A stretch of DNA of 64,000 nt. Source: JBAXXL01 sp038206725. GTDB taxonomy: Bacteria; Bacteroidota; Ignavibacteria; Kapaibacteriales; UBA2268. The DNA lies in the NCBI GenBank assembly GCA_038206725.1, contig JBBRAO010000015.1, positions 1 to 64,000 of the forward strand, in the 5' to 3' direction. A model generated the notes under the pieces. That model ran no database searches and was not told where the DNA came from. It saw nothing but the letters and a program-made list of their open reading frames with translations. The translations under genes were made by a program, and so were the position numbers. Of this stretch, positions 19,001 to 28,126 are shown piece after piece (position 1 is the stretch's first letter; each line of letters begins with the position of its first letter).

Positions 19001-20921
19001 ACGCATATCGAATTTTGAATTTGGATTATATTCACATTCCTCCGACTGTGGTTTATACAAAGGTTATTCGGACTATAGCTATGAGATAATTGATGCTTAT
19101 AAAGGTAAGACCTATTACGTAAAAATCACAAATCCTACACCTTATAGTTCAGATTTATCTGCTGTTTGGATTGATTTTAATTCTAACAACAGTTTTGATG
19201 ATAATGAAATGACTCCGTTACAATCTAATGATGGAGGAAACACATTTGAAGGCGCAATATCTATTCCCGCAGAGGCTGATACCGGATTATATAGACTTAG
19301 AGCAAGAATAGTATATGATGATTCACCTAGGCCTTGCGGATTTTCAAATTATGGCGAAACCGAGGATTATACTATTAATATTGAAGAGTATCATCCCGTT
19401 CCTACTTCTTGGGCTTTTATTGAAACGGTTGATAATTCTACAATAATTGATTATAAAACCGGTGCAAATAGTTTCTGCGATCGTGCAATAGCAACCGGCG
19501 ACGCAATTGGCGTTTTTTATAAAGACGGCACCACAGAGAAATGCGCAGGTTACAGCTATTGGGAAGATGGTGAGAATATGGCAATAACCGCTTGGGGTGA
19601 CGACGATATGACTGATGAGAAAGATGGTTTTGAGGCTAATGAAACTTATACAATTAAAATGTGGGATGCCGCTTTAGAAAAAGAATATAGAGCCAAGGGT
19701 ACACTTAAATCGGGTAAGGAATATTTTACTAATAATGGGATTACAGAATATTCTTCAATAGATGCTGTTTGTACGGAAACACATACAATTCCTCTACCTA
19801 AGGGTTGGAATATGATTTCTACTTATGTGCAACCTCCAAATGACAGTATAGCTGTAATTCTAAAACCAATAATCAGCAATTTTGTCATAGCCAAAAATGG
19901 CGCCGGTCAAATGTATTATCCAACAGCGGGAATAAACCTAATTAAAAAATGGGGTGTGCAAAAGGGATATTTGATATATATGAAAGCTTCAGACACGCTG
20001 GATATAACAGGAATGGTTTTACCGACGGATACCGTAATTAATTTGCCAAAGGGTTGGAATATGATTGCTTATACGAGAAAATCAGCGCAATCAATTGTTA
20101 CAGCATTGGCGGATATTGTGTCAAACTTTGTTCTCATCAAAAACGGGGCGGGCTTAATTTACTATCCAGCGGCTTCCATCAACTTGATTGGCGATATAAA
20201 AACAGGGCAAGGCTATTTAATCTATATGAAAGTGGCTGACACACTTGATTACCCGGGAAGCAATGGTAAACGTAATGTTGATAAATTGATGGGACAAGCG
20301 ACACACCTACTAACAAAAACAAGTCCTATGAATATGAACGTAATTATTGAAACAAATTTGCCGAACAATTGGGAAATAGGGGCATATAACGCCTCGGATG
20401 AACTCGTTGGATCGGGTTTAGTCGAAAATGTGAATGCGGCTGTAACGATTTTTGCCGATGATGAAAACACTTCTGAAACAGATGGTGCAAAGACCGATGA
20501 AGCAATAACATTCAAAGCCTACAACCCTGATAATGATGTTTATGAAAGTTTCGATTTGACTGAAATAAGCGATATTGTTTCAGAAAAATCCGTGCCAAGT
20601 GTAAAGTATTTGACAAATGCTTTACTAACCGCCAAAGCAAAAACCGAAATTAAAGCTGGTAATGATTATAGAATAACTCTATCTCCGAACCCGGCACAAA
20701 ACCAAGTAGAATTGCTGATAAATCTATCTTCAACCACAACAGGCGATATAAAAGTTTACGATTTGCACGGTAAAGAGCTATATACCGTATTTACAGGAAA
20801 TTTACCACAAGGTGAAACCAAACTACAAATAAACTGCGAAAGCCTTCCAAATGGAACGTATAATGTAGTAATCCAGATGAAAGACAGAAGCATAACGAAG
20901 AGGTTTGCTGTAGTGAGATAA
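16020..20921 (+). CDS. T9SS-secreted subtilisin-like (S8) serine protease, multidomain
   Basis: A 1633-residue extracellular serine endopeptidase. Signal peptide 1-24 (ends SAQ); a possible pro-region follows. The S8 domain (about 195-545) has Asp235 (GICDSGVEW), His316 (HGTHIAG), the oxyanion Asn409 (AAGNN) and Ser477 (GTSASSP), so it should be active. Downstream are a propeller-like region (about 640-890), one fibronectin-like segment, a GEVED domain (about 993-1120, WIDFNSNNSFDDNE ... GETEDYTINI), an unnamed module at 1127-1248 recurring at about 1437-1530, and between them two tandem 83-residue repeats starting LPKGWNMI. The last ~80 residues are a T9SS tail (LSPNPAQNQVELLI). It is probably degradative or processes other surface proteins. 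Confidence 0.93.
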   Translation: MKKNLKTVAIIFLIFVASCFVTSAQINIPKSSILDELKQDQSIDYKLKHSLIKISDAKQSTNIDDGKLTQPEIKNNDNFYNDRVYIKFKTHNLSLTILNQENHKLFAKTFSNPNLDAGSQNYDINRIEQAFKINPKKYKGYLEKANVNTNENRNLNNIFVVYFNKPVDVLRFISELSKFENIEYIEPVPKYKYSAIPNDTYYSSQFYLDKIQAEPAWNIHKGENGDSTIIVGICDSGVEWMHSDLIDNLYQNLAEDADGDGHTIEYVLGEWVLDPGDLDGVDDDGNGYVDDLIGWNFYTADGTSENNPFATIFNLHGTHIAGISAGATNNSNGISSISWNVKFLPTKHADNTGGANVAYNTFDGVVYLAEFGADIINCSWGGDPFSEAEQELLDYVSGLGSIVITAAGNNDSNDPFYPASYHGVISVASVAETDAKAYYSNYSPYVDISAPGGDGYVDAMILSTIPGDGYASFQGTSASSPLVAGLTALIKSYKPTYSNSKIIELLLANADNIESENTSYSKLLGYGRINAYNSLKNLDATLSKALKVNLVKGETISKTNLMRRGDTVKIVYKFSNNNPLYGSKTTAYSLSSIDDNITILSGQKDVPIEVGVDSDFIIDTLLFKINEDAELGPSGVQLVFTNDEGFFADSIYYTNFNIIEVPTVRAYVSYGNGGDSLGPVKFKLDDAEKLTWLTKDMYPTIVKASTWAFGKWYCVEDDNDIVTFDTTSGARTYIGNLGVGINGLAFDSQTNLIWGVGDNNGGTDGLYIIDPIKATARLLYQKSYGLEYINLAANGNGDLYSIDIANDLLIYINKWTGNAYQIMQLPDDFVYAQDMDYDKNSGLIFLATYNASRESSISYIDFNDNQIRKVSEIQNKDEITGLVFPNNDPPVYPVQLISPSFGDTIRNNITFKWKHYDGTVQYLLYVSNYPNFSTYDSYATTDTSIVLRANHIGLGPVYWEIVAVDADYNYSFSGQWVFENEDQFCNSFNTTCDERISNFEFGLYSHSSDCGLYKGYSDYSYEIIDAYKGKTYYVKITNPTPYSSDLSAVWIDFNSNNSFDDNEMTPLQSNDGGNTFEGAISIPAEADTGLYRLRARIVYDDSPRPCGFSNYGETEDYTINIEEYHPVPTSWAFIETVDNSTIIDYKTGANSFCDRAIATGDAIGVFYKDGTTEKCAGYSYWEDGENMAITAWGDDDMTDEKDGFEANETYTIKMWDAALEKEYRAKGTLKSGKEYFTNNGITEYSSIDAVCTETHTIPLPKGWNMISTYVQPPNDSIAVILKPIISNFVIAKNGAGQMYYPTAGINLIKKWGVQKGYLIYMKASDTLDITGMVLPTDTVINLPKGWNMIAYTRKSAQSIVTALADIVSNFVLIKNGAGLIYYPAASINLIGDIKTGQGYLIYMKVADTLDYPGSNGKRNVDKLMGQATHLLTKTSPMNMNVIIETNLPNNWEIGAYNASDELVGSGLVENVNAAVTIFADDENTSETDGAKTDEAITFKAYNPDNDVYESFDLTEISDIVSEKSVPSVKYLTNALLTAKAKTEIKAGNDYRITLSPNPAQNQVELLINLSSTTTGDIKVYDLHGKELYTVFTGNLPQGETKLQINCESLPNGTYNVVIQMKDRSITKRFAVVR
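19797..20260 (+). repeat. tandem 249-base coding repeat inside the S8 protease gene
   Basis: Two successive units encode LPKGWNMI ... IKNGAG/AKNGAG ... YLIYMK ... DT. The Pro codon of PKGWNMI recurs at 19797 and 20046, a period of 249 bases or 83 residues. The second unit is slightly shortened at its end. The copies have diverged at DNA level, so the duplication is not very recent. Confidence 0.8.
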
Positions 20922-20961
20922 GCAGACCGCGTTCTTTGAATATTCAACCCGCGCTTTCAAT

Positions 20962-20985
20962 AACCCCACGCTAAAGCGTGGGGTT
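20962..20985. repeat. palindrome AACCCCACGC/GCGTGGGGTT
   Basis: Perfect 10-base-pair stem with loop TAAA. A degenerate copy lies at 9745-9770, and a related stem with a changed inner part follows at 21008-21029. There is no T tract, so it is REP-like rather than a simple terminator. Confidence 0.75.
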
Positions 20986-21007
20986 GATTCTAAATAGCGA
21001 TATATCA

Positions 21008-21029
21008 ACCCCAAGCTTCAGCTTGGGGT
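21008..21029. repeat. palindrome ACCCCAAGC/GCTTGGGGT
   Basis: Perfect 9-base-pair stem with loop TTCA. It shares the ACCCC...GGGGT outer stem with the palindrome just upstream but has a compensated inner stem. Confidence 0.75.
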
Positions 21030-21062
21030 GATAGATGCAGAGTTGATATTTTCAAAATTTTC

Positions 21063-21086
21063 TTCCACGACTTAAAAGCCGTGGAA
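21063..21086. repeat. dispersed palindrome, copy 2 (inverted relative to 15684)
   Basis: TTCCACG (21063-21069) pairs with CGTGGAA (21080-21086), with an inner CTT/AAG and one mismatch. The reverse complement of 21065-21084 is identical to 15684-15703. Confidence 0.75.
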
Positions 21087-21276
21087 TCTGATTGAATTTG
21101 ATTTGTCCAATATCCATTAGCCAAACCTAAACACCTCTCTTGATATTTTTGTATAATCAACTATATATAAAGATATTAATGATTTTGGGTTTTGGCAGAG
21201 TGGAAAATAAATTAATATTTTTGTAAAATTATGGCAAAAAAATTGCTATTTGTTTTTATCTTAACTTAATATTGGT

Positions 21277-21284
21277 TATTTTTG
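21277..21284 (+). promoter_or_regulatory. TAnnTTTG promoter core
   Basis: TATTTTTG followed by TA, 57 bases before the ATG at 21342. Confidence 0.5.
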
Positions 21285-21341
21285 TAAGTATTCTAAAAAA
21301 TTATAAAGAAAATAATTCATTTAATAATATATGAGGTTTAT

Positions 21342-24300
21342 ATGAAACGCAAATTACTGATTAACTTACTACTGCTCTTAGTATTAATGTTTGGAGCCGT
21401 TAGTTTGTTAACCGCCGCATCTTCGAATTTCTGCGGTAATGGTTATTCCTGCCCAATGGAAGCCTCCGACGTCAATGTTCCAATCGTAATACCTGCGGAT
21501 ATGGTATTAAAAATCAATGGTGTAACTGCACCTACCGATGGTACAATTGAAATAGGATTTATATTCTATGATGCAGATGCCGGTAAATACTGGCGTGCAA
21601 TGACTTACGACGGTGGAGCACCGGTGCCGTTGTTTTGGACAGGTACCGCCGATGGCTCTGCTATGTTAGGAGATAACTCTCAAACCGATCCGGTTGATGG
21701 TTTCTTAACAAGTAGCAAGATTTATATCTATGTCTATAATAGCACCACCGATAAATTTTATACAATTTCGACATTCAAATTGAAAGACGACAAGGGTAAT
21801 CTTGTAACAACTTTTAAACCAGGATATTTATACGTAACCTTGAGTGAACTTTACGCATATTCAAGTCCCGTTTTGACTAATCCTGCGGATTTGGCGGTTG
21901 GTCAGCCATTAAGTGTTACATTGACTTGGGATGCTATTTCAGGTGCTACATCTTACGATTTGATTGCTTCGGCAAATGCGGATTTTTCAAGTCCATTAAT
22001 TAATATGAACTTGACAACAACAACAAGAAACTTCACCGGCTTAACCAACAATACCCGTTATTATTGGAAAGTCCGTGCTACCATAGACGGTGTACTAACT
22101 GATTGGAGCGATGCTGAGTTTTTGACTCAACTTCCTACTCCTTCAATTACTAGTCCTGCAAGCGGTGTAACGAATGTCAACCCGGCAAGCGCCGCTGTTG
22201 GTTTCAGTACAGTAAGCGGAGCAAATAATTATATTGTGAAATTCCATCCTGCATCAGGTAGTGATATAACTGTTAATGGCACTTCATCGCCACTTACAGC
22301 AACCACATTATTACCTTGTGTGCAATATACCGTAACAGTACAAGCAACTAATACAGGCACGACTAATACAAGTCCGGTATCAAGTTCAATCGCTGTTACT
22401 ACATTGCCAAAGGCGCCAACACTTAATTCTCCTGCTGACGCGGTAAAGAATGTAGTGCTAAAACCAACATTCCAATGGACTCGCGATGGAGATTGCTCAG
22501 CAAAGTATAAATTGACCCTGACAGAAGGTGCAAATACAACTAATACTACTATAACAAGTTCTACAGCAACAACATCCTATACTTGGGCAACGGCTGATTT
22601 GAAGAACTTTACCAACTATACTTGGTCGGTAACGCCAATCAATTCCGCTAACCAAGAAGGTGCCGTATCTGTTACACGCACTTTCCAAACTGAAGTTGCC
22701 TGTATTTCACAAGTATCGCCAACAAGTGGTACAAAAGGTGTAATTCCGGGAACAGATAATTTGACTTTCAGCCAAACTGCCGGCGGTTCTGAATATTCTG
22801 TAAGAGTATTTATTTCAGGCGGTGCAGATATAGAAACAATAAAGAAAGCTCATAATGGTAGTATAACAAATAACTTTGTATCGTTAACAGCCAGTAAATA
22901 TGCTTATTCTGCTACATATTCGTGGGAAGTATCTGTTAAAGATGTTAATGGTACTACAAAGGTTTGTGGAACTCCTTGGACTTTCACAACTCCACCTGCC
23001 GCCCCTGTATTGCAATTACCTACAGCAAGCCAAACAGGTGTTCCTTTAAATCCGACAATGAGATTAGGTCATTCAGGTACAGACTATACACCTGTAACTA
23101 ATTTTGAAGTAGAACTTCAAAAAGGTGATGGTTCCGCGGTAGAAACAAAAACTATTACTCGTACAGCCGGTACTACAACCGATTTTACTTGGACTGCCGC
23201 TCCTTTGACTAACTTTACAGCTTATAAATGGAGAGCACGTTCAAAAACAACCGACGGTATCTTCTCCGGTTGGACAGCATTTTCTGATTTCACAACAGAA
23301 GTTGCCTGCCCTACTTTAGTATCCCCATCGAATGATGCCAAAGGTATTATTCCGGGTACCGATAATTTAGTATTTAATAAAGTTGCCGGCGGAGCGGAAT
23401 ATACAGTTGATGTAAAAGTATTTGGCGGTGCCGCTGTTGAAAGTAAAGTTGCTACAGCAGGCACTGGTAATACTTATTATATAGCTCTTAACTCTGGTTC
23501 ATATAATTATTCTACAAAATATGAATGGACAGTAAAAGTAAAAGATACATATACCAATATGAAAACTGCTTGTTCGAATTGGACTTTTACAACTCCACCT
23601 GCTCCTCCAACATTAGTACTCCCTGCGAATAATGTTAACAACGTTGTTTTAAATCCGACTATGAGATTAGATCATTCGGGAAGTAATTATTCTACCGTAA
23701 CTGCTTTTGAAGTAACTATCAAAAAAGCCGACGGTACACCGGTTGAGACAAAAACTATTACCCGCACAGCAGGTAATACAACAGACTTTACCTGGACTTC
23801 CGGTTTGACTAACTATACAGTCTACAAGTGGAAAGCACGTTCAAAAACCGCCGAAAGTATTTTCTCTGATTGGTCAAGTGAATTTACATTTACAACCGAA
23901 GTTGCTTGTGTTACATTGGTTTCACCTGCTGAAGATGCAAAAGGAATTATTCCTGCAACTCAACAGTTGACATTCAACCAAGTTTCCGGTGGTTCAAAAT
24001 ATAAAGTTGATATTAAAGTTTTCGGTGGTGCCGCTGTTGAAACAAAAACAGCAACACACGGAGCGGGTACAACAAATTATGTTACAATGACACCGGCACT
24101 TTACGGCTATTCTGCAAAATATCAATGGACTGTTTCGGTAGAAGACGTATTTGGAAATACAAAATCCTGCGCTTCAAGAACTTTCACGACTCCACCAGCC
24201 GCACCAACTTTAGTTTTACCGGCAAATAACGCAACCAATGTTTCTTTAACTCCAACTATGAGATTGGATCATACAGGTGCTGATTATTCAACAGTAACAA

Positions 24301-27300
24301 ATTTTGAAGTAACAATTACAAAAAATGGTACAACATTAGAAACTAAAACAATAGCGCGCACAGCAGGAAATACAACTGATTTTTCTTGGACAAGCTCTTT
24401 GAACAACTTTACCGCTTATAAATGGAAAGCACGTTCAAAAACAGCAGAAGGAATTTTATCGGATTGGTCAAGTGAATTTACATTTACAACATTGATTAGT
24501 TGTACTTCGATTATAGAACCAACGAACGGTGCTCACGGTTTCAAACCTGCAACATCACCTTTCAATTTCTATCAAGTTGATGGAGCCGCAAAATACACAA
24601 TCATTGTTAAAGACCCTTCTAATAGTGTAGTTGAAACAAAATCTATAACTCATAGCACTGGCGCGATGCAAAACAGTATCCAAATGGCTAATGCTTATAG
24701 TTTTTCAACTGCCTATACTTGGACAATGACAGTAGAAGACATTTATGCTAATACAAGAGTATGCGGACCTTATACTTTCGATACTCCACCGGCTGCGCCA
24801 ACCTTGCTTTTACCTGCAAATAACGCTAGCGGAATAGCTTTGAACCCAACAATGAAATTAGACCATACAGGCTCAAATTATAGTTTGGTAACCAATTTTG
24901 AAGTTACTATACAAAAAGCTGACGGAACTCCTGTAGCAACGATTACTGTTCCGCGTACTTCAGGCCCTACTACAGAATTCGCTTGGGGCACCTATTCGTC
25001 AAGTTTGAGTAATTTCACTGCTTATAAATGGAAAGCTCGTTCAAAAACAGCAAATAATATTTTCTCGGATTGGTCAAGCGAATTTGCGTTCACAACAGAA
25101 GTTGCTTGTACAAACCCTGTAAAACCAACAAACAATCAAAAATTCGTTTTAGTAGGTTCCGATATTGAATGGTCACCTGTAACGGGTGCAAAAACTTATC
25201 AACTTTTGGTATCCAAAAACTCTGATATGTCGAGTCCATTTATTAACTCAACACAAGCTGGTGTTTCTTTTAATCCTTCAGCGGATTTTGATTTCAGAAC
25301 AAATTATTATTGGACAGTAAAGATAACCGATACTTATAATAATACAAAAACTTGTGGAACTTTCACATTTGAAACTGAATTAGATGCTCCACGTTTAAGT
25401 TGGCCTGCAAATAGTGCCGTTTGTATTCCTGTATCACATTCAACCGGATTCCAATGGCAGGCTTATTCCGGCGCTACAAAATATGACCTACAGTATTCCA
25501 AAGTGAATAATGATTGGGCTCACGCTACAGAAGCTTTAGGATTAACAACAACAACTAAATCATTCAGCGGTTTGGAAAGAAACACAACTTACTATTGGCG
25601 TGTTCAAGCGTGGGTTGGTGGCGTTGCCACAGGTTACTGTGGTGCATATTCATTTACAACAATTGACAAACCGGTTGTTTTAACATCACCAAACGATGGC
25701 TCTTGCGGATTAAGCACAAGTACAAACTTCGCTTGGAACGCTATAAGCGGAACAACTAAATATACTATACAAGTTACTACAAATCCTACATTTGGAACTA
25801 TTGATTTTACTCAACAACCAAGTGCGGCAAATGTAACTATTACAGGATTAGTAAAAGGTAAAGAATACTATTGGAGAGTTACATCCGACAAATGCGGATC
25901 AAACGATTTGACGGAAGCAGAAATTCGTACATTCAGAGTTGTACCTGGTGCACCAACCTTGGTTAGTCCTGCCAACAGTGCAGTTGATGTTTCATCTTGG
26001 GGTGATTTAGAAATAACAGGAACTACCGGTGCTGACGGATACGATATTGTGATTTCAGATGTTGTTACATTCGCAACAACCGCTTTTGAATATGATGGTA
26101 CCGATTTAACACCTCCTTACAGTGGATTGAACAGTAATACTCATTATTGGTGGAGAGCTCGCGCTTATCAAAACTGTAGCGGTACAAAACAATACGGCGC
26201 TTGGACCACTGCGTTTGAGTTCAACACTAAAATATTGGGACCTCCACAGATTGAATCACCTACAGATGGTGCAACACACATATTCTTAGATGTTGATCTA
26301 AAATGGTATGCAGAACCGAATGTATCATATTATGCATTACAAGTATCAACAGACAAAACATTTACTAATGCAGATGATCAATTGGTTAACGAAGCGAAAG
26401 TTTATGCTCTTAAATGGAGCTTAAAAGGCTTAAAATATGGAACAACATACTATTGGAGATTACGTTCTATAATAGCGGAAGAAGGTGTTTATGAAGAAAG
26501 CGGCTGGTCGAAAGCTTATTCTTTCACAACAATACCGGCAATTGCTATTGATGGACCAACTGATGTATGCGTTGGCATTGATAATATCAAAGATTACTCA
26601 CTTGAGGCTATTCCAGGTATTACTTATACTTGGTCTTTAACAGGCGGGACTATCGAATCGGACGGAAATGCAACTGATAATATGGTTACAGTAAAATGGA
26701 CCACTCCAAGCACAGGTAAACTTAAAGTTATCCGTTCAGGTTCAGTTTGGGGTTCTTTCACAGATACAGGAACTTTAAATGTTACAGTAAATGCGATGAC
26801 TACAATTGATATTACACTTGCTACTGATACTTACTACGACAACAAATTCTGTCCAAACGAAAATATTCAATTTGCGGCAACAATAAACGACGCTAATATT
26901 ACTGAAGGTGATTTACAAGAATACTATTGGGATTTCGGAAATGGTAACATAGTTAGTGACAAATTGTCAACAACTTTTGCTTGGCCAAATCCGGGGACAT
27001 ATAATGCAACATTCTATGCTCGTACAAATGCGAATGGATGTGCTGAATATACCAAGACATTAAAAATTGTTGTAACAGGTGATTGTCCTGTAACAACATT
27101 ACTAATGAGCGATAATTATATTTGTAACGGCGCTTCTTTGGCTTTATTCGAAACTTATGTTTTCGGTGGAGCTGGTGGAAATTTAGCTACAGATTACAAA
27201 TATTCTTGGGTTCCAAAGGCTTCATTCCAGAATCCAACTGAAAAAGATGGTATCTATTTGTCAACCACTTCTTCAAAATATGTTGATTTTTATGCTTACG

Positions 27301-27941
27301 ATAAAAACAATCAATCAGGTCATTTAAACTTTAAGGTTTATTTGCGCACACGTCCTGTACCAAGTGTAATTAGCACAATGCGCGTTCCTTTGGAAGTTGA
27401 CAATGTTGATTTGGAAAACGGCGATGCAGAAGGTAATAATAAACTACTTAAATCTTATGGTTGCGGTGGCTCAGGTCAATCTAGTTGTGACGGATGGTCT
27501 TGGGTTTGGTATGACGCTAATTATAAAGCAATTGACGATTACAACGATGTAGATATAGATCCAGGTATCAATATTTTCTACTTGATTTCAACTAACGATC
27601 AAGGATGTACTTCAAGAATGGTTCGTGGTGTTGTTTATCGTGTACGTAGTAAAGAAATTATGGATTATGAATTCTCTACAAGTAAAAACGAAACAGCCGT
27701 TATGTTTGCTTATCCTAACCCTGCTGTTAATTATCTGAACGTATTTGCTGAGTTCGAAAAAGAATCCAGTTTAAAATGCTCTATAGTTGATTTACAAGGC
27801 AAGTTAGTTAAATCGTTTACTACAATAAACGGCAAAATCTACAATAACACAATAGATGTAACAGATGTAACGACAGGTACATACTTCTTAATGGTTGAGT
27901 CCGCTAACGACGCAGTTATTTGGAAATTCAACAAACAATAG
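21342..27941 (+). CDS. giant T9SS-secreted fibronectin-repeat protein
   Basis: A 2199-residue secreted protein of unknown function, most likely an adhesin or surface-layer component. Signal peptide 1-25. Residues about 35-165 resemble the unnamed module of the S8 protease (IEIGFIFYDADAGKYW ... DPVDGF). From about 170 to 1725 there are many fibronectin-like domains. Within them an A-B pair of ~200 residues is repeated four times: A opens PPAAPTLVLPANNATN and ends KWKARSKTAEGILSDWSS; B opens near SPAEDAKGIIP and contains VFGGAAVET. The last ~470 residues contain Ig/PKD-like domains and a T9SS tail (MFAYPNPAVNYLNVFAEF). The start follows a GAGG Shine-Dalgarno. The gene ends with a 12-base-pair terminator and is followed by a shorter paralogue of its own C-terminal part. 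Confidence 0.9.
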   Translation: MKRKLLINLLLLLVLMFGAVSLLTAASSNFCGNGYSCPMEASDVNVPIVIPADMVLKINGVTAPTDGTIEIGFIFYDADAGKYWRAMTYDGGAPVPLFWTGTADGSAMLGDNSQTDPVDGFLTSSKIYIYVYNSTTDKFYTISTFKLKDDKGNLVTTFKPGYLYVTLSELYAYSSPVLTNPADLAVGQPLSVTLTWDAISGATSYDLIASANADFSSPLINMNLTTTTRNFTGLTNNTRYYWKVRATIDGVLTDWSDAEFLTQLPTPSITSPASGVTNVNPASAAVGFSTVSGANNYIVKFHPASGSDITVNGTSSPLTATTLLPCVQYTVTVQATNTGTTNTSPVSSSIAVTTLPKAPTLNSPADAVKNVVLKPTFQWTRDGDCSAKYKLTLTEGANTTNTTITSSTATTSYTWATADLKNFTNYTWSVTPINSANQEGAVSVTRTFQTEVACISQVSPTSGTKGVIPGTDNLTFSQTAGGSEYSVRVFISGGADIETIKKAHNGSITNNFVSLTASKYAYSATYSWEVSVKDVNGTTKVCGTPWTFTTPPAAPVLQLPTASQTGVPLNPTMRLGHSGTDYTPVTNFEVELQKGDGSAVETKTITRTAGTTTDFTWTAAPLTNFTAYKWRARSKTTDGIFSGWTAFSDFTTEVACPTLVSPSNDAKGIIPGTDNLVFNKVAGGAEYTVDVKVFGGAAVESKVATAGTGNTYYIALNSGSYNYSTKYEWTVKVKDTYTNMKTACSNWTFTTPPAPPTLVLPANNVNNVVLNPTMRLDHSGSNYSTVTAFEVTIKKADGTPVETKTITRTAGNTTDFTWTSGLTNYTVYKWKARSKTAESIFSDWSSEFTFTTEVACVTLVSPAEDAKGIIPATQQLTFNQVSGGSKYKVDIKVFGGAAVETKTATHGAGTTNYVTMTPALYGYSAKYQWTVSVEDVFGNTKSCASRTFTTPPAAPTLVLPANNATNVSLTPTMRLDHTGADYSTVTNFEVTITKNGTTLETKTIARTAGNTTDFSWTSSLNNFTAYKWKARSKTAEGILSDWSSEFTFTTLISCTSIIEPTNGAHGFKPATSPFNFYQVDGAAKYTIIVKDPSNSVVETKSITHSTGAMQNSIQMANAYSFSTAYTWTMTVEDIYANTRVCGPYTFDTPPAAPTLLLPANNASGIALNPTMKLDHTGSNYSLVTNFEVTIQKADGTPVATITVPRTSGPTTEFAWGTYSSSLSNFTAYKWKARSKTANNIFSDWSSEFAFTTEVACTNPVKPTNNQKFVLVGSDIEWSPVTGAKTYQLLVSKNSDMSSPFINSTQAGVSFNPSADFDFRTNYYWTVKITDTYNNTKTCGTFTFETELDAPRLSWPANSAVCIPVSHSTGFQWQAYSGATKYDLQYSKVNNDWAHATEALGLTTTTKSFSGLERNTTYYWRVQAWVGGVATGYCGAYSFTTIDKPVVLTSPNDGSCGLSTSTNFAWNAISGTTKYTIQVTTNPTFGTIDFTQQPSAANVTITGLVKGKEYYWRVTSDKCGSNDLTEAEIRTFRVVPGAPTLVSPANSAVDVSSWGDLEITGTTGADGYDIVISDVVTFATTAFEYDGTDLTPPYSGLNSNTHYWWRARAYQNCSGTKQYGAWTTAFEFNTKILGPPQIESPTDGATHIFLDVDLKWYAEPNVSYYALQVSTDKTFTNADDQLVNEAKVYALKWSLKGLKYGTTYYWRLRSIIAEEGVYEESGWSKAYSFTTIPAIAIDGPTDVCVGIDNIKDYSLEAIPGITYTWSLTGGTIESDGNATDNMVTVKWTTPSTGKLKVIRSGSVWGSFTDTGTLNVTVNAMTTIDITLATDTYYDNKFCPNENIQFAATINDANITEGDLQEYYWDFGNGNIVSDKLSTTFAWPNPGTYNATFYARTNANGCAEYTKTLKIVVTGDCPVTTLLMSDNYICNGASLALFETYVFGGAGGNLATDYKYSWVPKASFQNPTEKDGIYLSTTSSKYVDFYAYDKNNQSGHLNFKVYLRTRPVPSVISTMRVPLEVDNVDLENGDAEGNNKLLKSYGCGGSGQSSCDGWSWVWYDANYKAIDDYNDVDIDPGINIFYLISTNDQGCTSRMVRGVVYRVRSKEIMDYEFSTSKNETAVMFAYPNPAVNYLNVFAEFEKESSLKCSIVDLQGKLVKSFTTINGKIYNNTIDVTDVTTGTYFLMVESANDAVIWKFNKQ
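22692..25110 (+). repeat. four ~600-base coding super-repeats
   Basis: The junction GAAGTTGC(C/T)TG recurs at 22692, 23298, 23898 and 25098, with a diverged junction near 24498, giving a period of about 600 bases. Within units, stretches such as AAATGGA(A/G)AGC(A/T)CGTTC recur nearly unchanged. Confidence 0.8.
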
Positions 27942-27964
27942 ATTAAATATCAGTGTTTAATATC

Positions 27965-27999
27965 AAGAACCGCATTAAAAAATGCGGTTCTTTTTTTTA
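27965..27999 (+). terminator. intrinsic terminator of the giant fibronectin protein gene
   Basis: AAGAACCGCATT (27965-27976) pairs perfectly with AATGCGGTTCTT (27981-27992), loop AAAA, then a T tract. Confidence 0.93.
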
Positions 28000-28051
28000 T
28001 TTTTTTTAATTCAATTTATTAAAGATATTTTTATTATTTCTTTTTATTTTA

Positions 28052-28059
28052 TAATTTTG
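28052..28059 (+). promoter_or_regulatory. TAnnTTTG promoter core
   Basis: TAATTTTG, 67 bases before the ATG at 28127. It shows the paralogue has its own transcription start after the terminator. Confidence 0.45.
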
Positions 28060-28126
28060 CATTATATATTAGTTTATTTTTCAATAGAAATATAATTTTT
28101 TTCAAATAAATATAATCGAGGTTATA

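Larger units (their letters stand above)
20922..21276. other. gene-free region with three successive palindromes
   Basis: This stretch between two secreted-protein genes carries hairpins at 20962-20985, 21008-21029 and 21063-21086, followed by AT-rich DNA and a promoter core. No gene was seen. Confidence 0.6.
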
